Positions 41,467-46,162 of a DNA stretch of 46,162 bases are shown here, piece after piece. Within the stretch, counting starts at the first letter, position 1, and every line of letters starts with the position of its first letter. Under the pieces are notes generated by a model, which was not told the origin of the DNA, ran no database searches, and worked only from the letters and a program-made list of their open reading frames with translations. The stretch comes from an uncultured Alteromonadaceae bacterium (GTDB lineage: Bacteria > Pseudomonadota > Gammaproteobacteria > Enterobacterales > Alteromonadaceae). Position numbers and translations under genes: made by a program. The stretch is taken from the NCBI GenBank assembly GCA_913056495.1, contig CAJXMO010000026.1, positions 1 to 46,162 on the forward strand, written 5' to 3'.

Positions 41467-44280
41467 GTGTCTGTTGGTCAATTCCGTAATCTGGTTTTTA
41501 GTTGCGTATCGCTTATGCTAATTAGCTGCGCATCAACCCAGTCAACTGCTGAAAAAACTCAGCAAGTAAAACAAGATATAAAAATAAAAACGAACGAGCT
41601 GGATAATCGCGCTTATCAATATTTAACACTGAACAATGGCATGCAGGTGGTCTTAATTTCTGATCCTGACAGTGAGCAAACCGTTGCTTCCCTGGCGGTG
41701 GGGGTTGGCAGTAATCAAAACCCTGAATCTCAACCCGGATTGGCGCACTTTTTAGAGCATATGCTATTTTTGGGTACAGAAAAGTATCATGAACCTTCGG
41801 GCTTTTTTAAGTTTGTTGAATCCCGTGGGGGCTATACCAACGCTTATACCGCAGCCGACCACACTAACTATTATTTCAGTGTGAATCAGGAATATTTTGA
41901 TGCGGCATTAGATAGATTCAGTGACTATTTTAAGCAACCTACTTTTGATCCGACTTATGTTGATAAAGAACGTACAGCTGTTGATAACGAATGGAGTAAA
42001 GGGCGCGGTGAAGATGGCTGGATTTTGCGTCGGGTACGGGGTGAAACCGGCAATCCTGCGCATCCTTTTAGCCAAATGAGTGTGGGGAATTTGGAAACTC
42101 TGCAAGATAAAGCTGACTCTGAACTGCTTGTAGAAATGAAAGCTTTTTATCAGCAGTATTATTCAGCTAATATTATGAATTTGGTTTTGGCGGGTAAACA
42201 AAGCTTGCCTGAATTGGCTGCCCTTGCGAAAAAACATTTCAGTGCGATAGAAAATAAGTCGATTGAGCGACCACAAGTTAAAGTTGCCGGACTGTTAGCT
42301 GATCAAAAAACTCAACATATTTATTACCAGCCACAAAAAGAACAAAAACTCTTATTAATCGAATTCCCGATTGAGAATAATCATGAAAAATGGCGTAAAA
42401 AAGCAAATAGCTATTTAAGTTATTTACTCAGTTCAGAAGAACCCAATACATTGGGCGAATACTTACGCAAACAGGGATTAGCGGTATCGAGCACGGTTAA
42501 TGTGGACGAAAGTTATTATGGTCAGGACGGTTATGTTCAGTTCCGGGTGCAGTTAACTGATAAAGGGATTGAACAGCAAAACCAGATTATTGCGGCCACT
42601 TTGTCATATCTGAAGCTGCTACGCGACAAAGGCATTCAGCAAAAATATTATGATGAGCTAAAAGCCATTTCTGAAGATGCGTTTAATACTCGTAGCAAAA
42701 GCCAGTTGATGCAAACAGCCAGTTATTTCGCTCGTGCTTTATATGAATATCCACCTCAGCATCTGCTGGATTATACTGCAACCTTTGCAGACTATGATCC
42801 ACAAGCCATTGTTAAGCTGTTTGACCAGCTCAATGTGAATAATATGCGTTTATGGCATATTTATCCGGATGCTGAAGTGGATACAGATATACCTTATTAT
42901 TTAGGTCAGTATGCCAAGCAATCTATTACTCAGGCTGAGCAGCAACTCTGGTTACAACTGGCACAGGACATTCAATTATCTCTGCCAGCGATTAATGATC
43001 TATTTAACCCTGAGCTGGATAAAAATATTCCGGTAAGCCTAACTGAGCCGACACCTGTGATAAATGAAAACGGGATTGAAGCCTGGTTATTTCACAGCGC
43101 GGAATATCAAACTAATAAAGGCTGGCTTGAATTTATTATTAATACAGACTTAGGCGATCAGGACGCTCGTTATAAAGTTACAGCGGCTATTTTCAAAAAT
43201 TTATTTGAGCAGCATTTAATTGCCTTGTTTGATAAAGCCGGTCGCGCTGGGACTCAGGTTGAAATGCTGCAATATTCGGGTGGCAGCTTCAGAGTGAGAA
43301 TGCGCGGTAAAAGTGGTAATCAGGCCATGTTAATTGAGCGTATCATGCAGGCGCTGGCTAACTTTGAGCCTACAGCAGATACGTTTGAACAGGCACTGGC
43401 ACGCTATCAGGAAAATCTGCGCAATCAGGCTAAACAAACGCCGGCTCAGCAGTCAAACCGTTTATTAATTCAACTACTCTATAATACATTTACCGATGAA
43501 CAGCTGCTGCAAGCCAGTCAGTATGTATCGCGTAAACTGGTTAGTCGCTTTAAGCAGGAATTATTAAAACGTAACCGGATTTTACTGTTTGCCTATGGCG
43601 CGTATACAGAGCAGGGCATTAAGCAAATAGTTGGCGATATTACACCTTATCTGGCAGCAGACAGAGTCATAGTGGATCGTTATCGCAGACCTTTGATTGA
43701 TATCATGGCCGGTGAAAAGCTCGCGTATCAGCAAAAAGTGGAACACAGTGATCAGGCTGTTTTAAATGCTTATATTTATCCAGATGAATCAGAGAAGGTT
43801 AATCAGATTTTAACCTTGATAAACGCGCATTTTCGCAGTGAGTTTTTCCGTCAGCTCAGAACCGAAGAACAGCTGGGTTATATGGTGCAAAGCATGAGTT
43901 TTACCTTATCTGACCAGCCTATCTTTTTAATGTTGGTACAGAGTAATAATACCAATGCTGATAAGCTCAAGCAGCGTTTTGAAACCTTTTTAGCGGATTA
44001 TCAAGCTATACTGGCGAATATGTCCGAGCAGGAATTTGAGCAAAGTAAACAAAGTATACTGGCTGAATATAAACAAAAGCCAAATAACTTAATTGGTGAA
44101 GCTCAGCCTTATTTTAATGACTTTGTTGATAACAAGCTGGACTTTTCGAGCAAACAAAAAGCGATAGCCGCGTTAGAATCTGTCACTCTGGACGATTTGA
44201 TGCCGGTTTATCAAAAAATGTTGCTGGGGCATCAGAACATGGAATTATTAATTCAACTTAGAGGCACAGGCCTTAAATAA
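41467..44280 (+). CDS. M16 family metalloprotease, pitrilysin/insulinase-like lipoprotein
   Basis: This 937-residue zinc protease has the inverted motif HFLEH (His94, Glu97, His98) with the third ligand Glu175 at the usual distance (VDNEWSKGR). The middle and C-terminal domains are complete (QLRTEEQLGYMVQ near 800), as expected for the full-length single-chain M16A type that degrades peptides in a closed chamber. The signal ends LISC, a good lipobox, so Cys21 probably anchors it in the envelope, unlike soluble E. coli pitrilysin. GTG 41467 is preceded by a strong GAGGAG ribosome binding site, 6 bases away. Confidence 0.92.
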   Translation: MSVGQFRNLVFSCVSLMLISCASTQSTAEKTQQVKQDIKIKTNELDNRAYQYLTLNNGMQVVLISDPDSEQTVASLAVGVGSNQNPESQPGLAHFLEHMLFLGTEKYHEPSGFFKFVESRGGYTNAYTAADHTNYYFSVNQEYFDAALDRFSDYFKQPTFDPTYVDKERTAVDNEWSKGRGEDGWILRRVRGETGNPAHPFSQMSVGNLETLQDKADSELLVEMKAFYQQYYSANIMNLVLAGKQSLPELAALAKKHFSAIENKSIERPQVKVAGLLADQKTQHIYYQPQKEQKLLLIEFPIENNHEKWRKKANSYLSYLLSSEEPNTLGEYLRKQGLAVSSTVNVDESYYGQDGYVQFRVQLTDKGIEQQNQIIAATLSYLKLLRDKGIQQKYYDELKAISEDAFNTRSKSQLMQTASYFARALYEYPPQHLLDYTATFADYDPQAIVKLFDQLNVNNMRLWHIYPDAEVDTDIPYYLGQYAKQSITQAEQQLWLQLAQDIQLSLPAINDLFNPELDKNIPVSLTEPTPVINENGIEAWLFHSAEYQTNKGWLEFIINTDLGDQDARYKVTAAIFKNLFEQHLIALFDKAGRAGTQVEMLQYSGGSFRVRMRGKSGNQAMLIERIMQALANFEPTADTFEQALARYQENLRNQAKQTPAQQSNRLLIQLLYNTFTDEQLLQASQYVSRKLVSRFKQELLKRNRILLFAYGAYTEQGIKQIVGDITPYLAADRVIVDRYRRPLIDIMAGEKLAYQQKVEHSDQAVLNAYIYPDESEKVNQILTLINAHFRSEFFRQLRTEEQLGYMVQSMSFTLSDQPIFLMLVQSNNTNADKLKQRFETFLADYQAILANMSEQEFEQSKQSILAEYKQKPNNLIGEAQPYFNDFVDNKLDFSSKQKAIAALESVTLDDLMPVYQKMLLGHQNMELLIQLRGTGLK

Positions 44281-44310
44281 CCCTTTCAGGTTTTCTGCTT
44301 TATTCATTTC

Positions 44311-44346
44311 AGCGATTCTTGCAAATAATGCGGGGATCGCTTTTTA
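44311..44346 (+). terminator. Probable terminator of the M16 protease gene
   Basis: AGCGAT (44311-44316) and ATCGCT (44336-44341) pair perfectly and are followed by TTTT. The loop is 19 bases, longer than usual. Confidence 0.5.
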
Positions 44347-44527
44347 ACCCCTCAACATCATGTCTGGATTCGTAGAGCTAAATCAACTTAAATGGCTTTT
44401 ATCACCAGCTGATTATCGCTATTTATATTAATTTAGCTCTATCTCAAACCTTGATTTGGAATAGTGACACGGGTTGGCAGACGTTTACAAAATCCATTAT
44501 TTGACCAAAATTGAAGCTTAATATTGA

Positions 44528-44556
44528 TTTAACTGTGCTTTGTCCGGATTTATAAT
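44528..44556 (+). promoter_or_regulatory. Candidate sigma-70 promoter of the lrgA-lrgB operon
   Basis: A perfect -10 TATAAT (44551-44556) lies 17 bases after TTTAAC (44528-44533), which is a weak -35 match. The box ends 34 bases before the GTG start of the lrgA-like gene. Confidence 0.5.
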
Positions 44557-44590
44557 AGGTGCCTGAACCAAAGCGTTAAATGAGGACTGT

Positions 44591-45004
44591 GTGACAAATA
44601 AATTGAAAGGCTTAATGGCTGGCACTTTGCAACTAATTGCCATTTGCCTGCTATTGTGGTTATGCAATCAAGCCGTTCTCTGGTTTGGCTTACCTATCCC
44701 TGGCAGTGTTATCGGTCTGGCCATTTTGCTGGTACTTTTATTTGGCGGCGTTATTCCTGAAAAAGCGGTTAAAGCGGGTGCAGCCTGGTTGATAGGGGAG
44801 CTGGTTTTATTCTTTTTGCCACCGATTGTTTCTTTGATTAAGTATCAGGTTTTTATATTTGAAGATGGCTTTTCTATTATTGCCACTATAGTAGTGGGCA
44901 CGCTTATGGTGCTGGCTGGCACGGCTTGGGTAGTGGATCGTATTTATCGATATGAGCGTAGATTGAATCAAAAGCGCTTGATTAAAGGGACGACAAATGT
45001 CTGA
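44591..45004 (+). CDS. lrgA: LrgA/CidA family holin-like membrane protein
   Basis: The 137-residue protein has four hydrophobic segments and the family motif GLPIPGSVIGLAILLVLLF, followed by FFLPPIVSLIKY. LrgA/CidA proteins resemble holins and act with an LrgB partner in membrane permeability, envelope turnover or pyruvate transport, depending on the species. The start is GTG 44591 with GAGG 5 bases upstream. Its last bases overlap the lrgB start by 8, the common arrangement of the two-gene system. No LytTR regulator gene is next to it. Confidence 0.88.
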   Translation: MTNKLKGLMAGTLQLIAICLLLWLCNQAVLWFGLPIPGSVIGLAILLVLLFGGVIPEKAVKAGAAWLIGELVLFFLPPIVSLIKYQVFIFEDGFSIIATIVVGTLMVLAGTAWVVDRIYRYERRLNQKRLIKGTTNV

Positions 45005-45683
45005 TACTCTGCTCGCTATTTTTAGTTTTGCCGCAACCATAGCTTTTTATTATCTTAGTAAGGCGGCATATAAACGTAAAAAAGTGCTCTGGTTAGCGCC
45101 TACAGTCGCTGCGCCATTTGCCATGATAACTTTAGTCATTGTCGCTGATATTCCACTGGATAGTTATTTTCAATATACCCACTTTTTGGTGATGATGTTA
45201 GGTCCGGCAACCATTGCCTTTGCGTTGCCGATTTATCAGCAAAGAGCCATTATTGCGCGTTATCCACTTACCTTAACTTTGGGGGTTATCACTGGATTAA
45301 TATTAGGCTTAATGTCTTCCTGGGTTTTAGTGCGCTTATTCCCGATGCCGGATGAGGTGGCCAGTAGTATGTTGGCACGTTCTGTATCAACGCCTTTTGC
45401 AATGCAGGCGACCGTAAAGTTTGGTGGTATACCGGATTTAACCGCAATGTTAGTTGTGATGACTGGCATATTTGGCATGCTGGCAGGAGAGCCTTTATTT
45501 AAAGCTATTGGCGTTCGCTCATCGCATGCCAAAGGCTCAGCGTTGGGCGCTGCATCACATGGCTCAGGCACTGCCAAGGCGTTTGAAATTGGCCATGAAG
45601 AAGGCGTGATTGCCAGTTTAACTATGATTTTTACCGGCATTGCTATGGTATTAGGTGCCCCGGTGTTTTCTTATATTTTATGA
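44997..45683 (+). CDS. lrgB: LrgB family membrane protein
   Basis: The 228-residue polytopic protein has the LrgB hallmarks LGPATIAFALPIYQQR, LARSVSTPFAMQATVKFGG and GAASHGSGTAKAFEIGHEEG. It forms the operon partner of the preceding LrgA-like protein. It overlaps lrgA by 8 bases and the following kinase gene by 4 bases (ATGA), so all three are likely translated together. Confidence 0.92.
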   Translation: MSDTLLAIFSFAATIAFYYLSKAAYKRKKVLWLAPTVAAPFAMITLVIVADIPLDSYFQYTHFLVMMLGPATIAFALPIYQQRAIIARYPLTLTLGVITGLILGLMSSWVLVRLFPMPDEVASSMLARSVSTPFAMQATVKFGGIPDLTAMLVVMTGIFGMLAGEPLFKAIGVRSSHAKGSALGAASHGSGTAKAFEIGHEEGVIASLTMIFTGIAMVLGAPVFSYIL

Positions 45684-46063
45684 AGAAGACTCAACAAACA
45701 CTCACCCTGATCCGCGGATTGCCCGGCTCAGGTAAAACGACTTTGGCTGAATCTATGAATGCTGTGCATTTAGAGGCGGACCAGTTTTTTATCAATAAAC
45801 AGGGTGAATATCATTATGATCCGGCTTTAGTTAAAGACGCACATCAGTGGTGCCTGAAAGAAACTGAAATGGCGCTGCTTCGCGGCGAAAATGTAGTTGT
45901 AGCCAATACTTTTGTTCGCCACTGGGAAATGGCCGCGTACAAAAGGCTGGCAGAAAAATATCAGGTTAAGTTAGCTATTACCGTTTGCCGGGGCAAGTGG
46001 CCAAATATTCATGGCGTCTCTGCCGAAACAATCGAAAAAATGAACGCTAACTGGCAGGATTAA
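45680..46063 (+). CDS. P-loop kinase of the N4BP2L/polynucleotide-kinase-like type
   Basis: The 127-residue protein is a minimal P-loop kinase: Walker A RGLPGSGKTTLAE near residues 12-24, LEADQFFINKQGEYHYDPAL as the acceptor-side region, VVVANTFVRHWEM and the end motif NIHGVSAETIEKMN. This order (GEYHFDP-like and VHGVP-like blocks) is that of N4BP2-like AAA/PNK kinases found in eukaryotes and bacteria. The substrate is unknown: nucleic acid ends, a nucleotide or another small molecule. It overlaps lrgB by 4 bases. Zeta-type toxins share the fold, but no antitoxin gene precedes it. Confidence 0.8.
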   Translation: MKKTQQTLTLIRGLPGSGKTTLAESMNAVHLEADQFFINKQGEYHYDPALVKDAHQWCLKETEMALLRGENVVVANTFVRHWEMAAYKRLAEKYQVKLAITVCRGKWPNIHGVSAETIEKMNANWQD

Positions 46064-46085
46064 TTGCGAGCCATTGAGACATTAA

Positions 46086-46105
46086 TTAACCTGAGATCTG
46101 GTTAA
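46086..46105. repeat. Near-palindrome after the kinase gene
   Basis: TTAACC (46086-46091) and GGTTAA (46100-46105) flank TGAGATCT, which contains the palindrome AGATCT. It lies 23 bases after the stop codon and lacks a T run, so it is not an obvious terminator. Confidence 0.45.
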
Positions 46106-46123
46106 GCTAATACCAAATTTGTA

Positions 46124-46159
46124 GTCTCTAACAATTCAAACTCTTGGGGTGTTAGAGAC
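46124..46159. repeat. Perfect 9-bp inverted repeat at the window edge
   Basis: GTCTCTAAC (46124-46132) and GTTAGAGAC (46151-46159) are exact reverse complements with an 18-base spacer. No T run follows within the 3 remaining bases. It may be the end of a small mobile element, a hairpin or a truncated larger structure; the window ends too soon to tell. Confidence 0.55.
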
Positions 46160-46162
46160 AGT

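Larger units (their letters stand above)
44281..44590. other. Intergenic region between M16 protease and lrgA-like gene
   Basis: A 310-base gap with no coding potential that I can support. The left part holds the probable terminator; the right part holds a promoter-like sequence and a GAGG ribosome binding site (44582-44585). In between I see only AT-rich sequence. Confidence 0.6.

Noticed and set aside
45680..46063. Zeta-type toxin of a toxin-antitoxin pair
   Set aside because: The fold class is shared, but the downstream motifs (GEYHYDP, NIHGV) fit N4BP2-like kinases, and the gene before it is lrgB, not an antitoxin.
46124..46159. attC site suggested by GTTAGAGAC and its complement
   Set aside because: The arms pair, but the 18-base spacer leaves no room for the inner L boxes of an attC, and there is no cassette ORF ending in it.

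Overview
The window is a stretch of gammaproteobacterial chromosome, most likely from a marine Alteromonadales-type organism. This is judged from conserved gene orders (dapF-DUF484-xerC-yigB; amgK/murU divergent from lptD-surA-pdxA-rsmA-apaG-apaH; hemC-hemD-hemX-hemY), from protein similarity recalled from E. coli and Pseudomonas families, and from a moderate-to-low GC content estimated by eye. No rRNA, tRNA, CRISPR array or prophage was recognised.

Layout. (1) 1-1910 is the only clearly accessory part. It holds the C-terminus of an IS1182-type transposase, then two intact gene cassettes of an integron array without a visible integrase (a small lipoprotein and a Nudix hydrolase, each ending in its own attC site), then a decayed GrpB/UPF0157 gene that follows the second attC and has lost any attC of its own. 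(2) 1998-11246 carries sbcC (minus), dsbD, a SetA-like sugar efflux MFS gene, cysE (minus) and a membrane-anchored retropepsin-like protease. (3) 11402-15302 is the dapF-DUF484-xerC-yigB block, with a dps gene and its terminator inserted before yigB. An HDOD gene follows. (4) 16254-18791 (minus) is amgK-murU-djlA, peptidoglycan recycling plus a membrane DnaJ. Divergent from it, 18966-25572 is the lptD-surA-pdxA-rsmA-apaG-apaH operon. (5) 25640-32358 is an unbroken minus-strand run, hemC-hemD-hemX-hemY-modA-modB-modC. (6) 32489-33832 holds two poorly characterised envelope genes. (7) 33849-38359 is a FIST sensor protein and a large hybrid histidine kinase (minus). (8) 38531-40471 is modF-greB (minus). 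(9) 40593-46063 holds a YibQ-type polysaccharide deacetylase, a pitrilysin-like M16 lipoprotein protease and an lrgA-lrgB-kinase operon. The last 100 bases carry two inverted repeats that run to the window edge.

How the genes work together. Several neighbourhoods centre on the envelope: LptD and its chaperone SurA, the thiol reductase DsbD that serves periplasmic disulfide chemistry, AmgK/MurU for recycling cell-wall MurNAc, YibQ, M16 and LrgAB. Another group concerns cofactors: heme (hemCD), molybdate uptake (modABC) and pyridoxal phosphate (pdxA). The most unusual items are the orphan integron cassettes at the left edge, the FIST/hybrid-kinase pair whose C-terminal phosphotransfer module appears degenerate, the apparent read-through of the heme genes into modABC, and the lrgAB-associated P-loop kinase. 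I did not find a clearly new defence or biosynthetic system.
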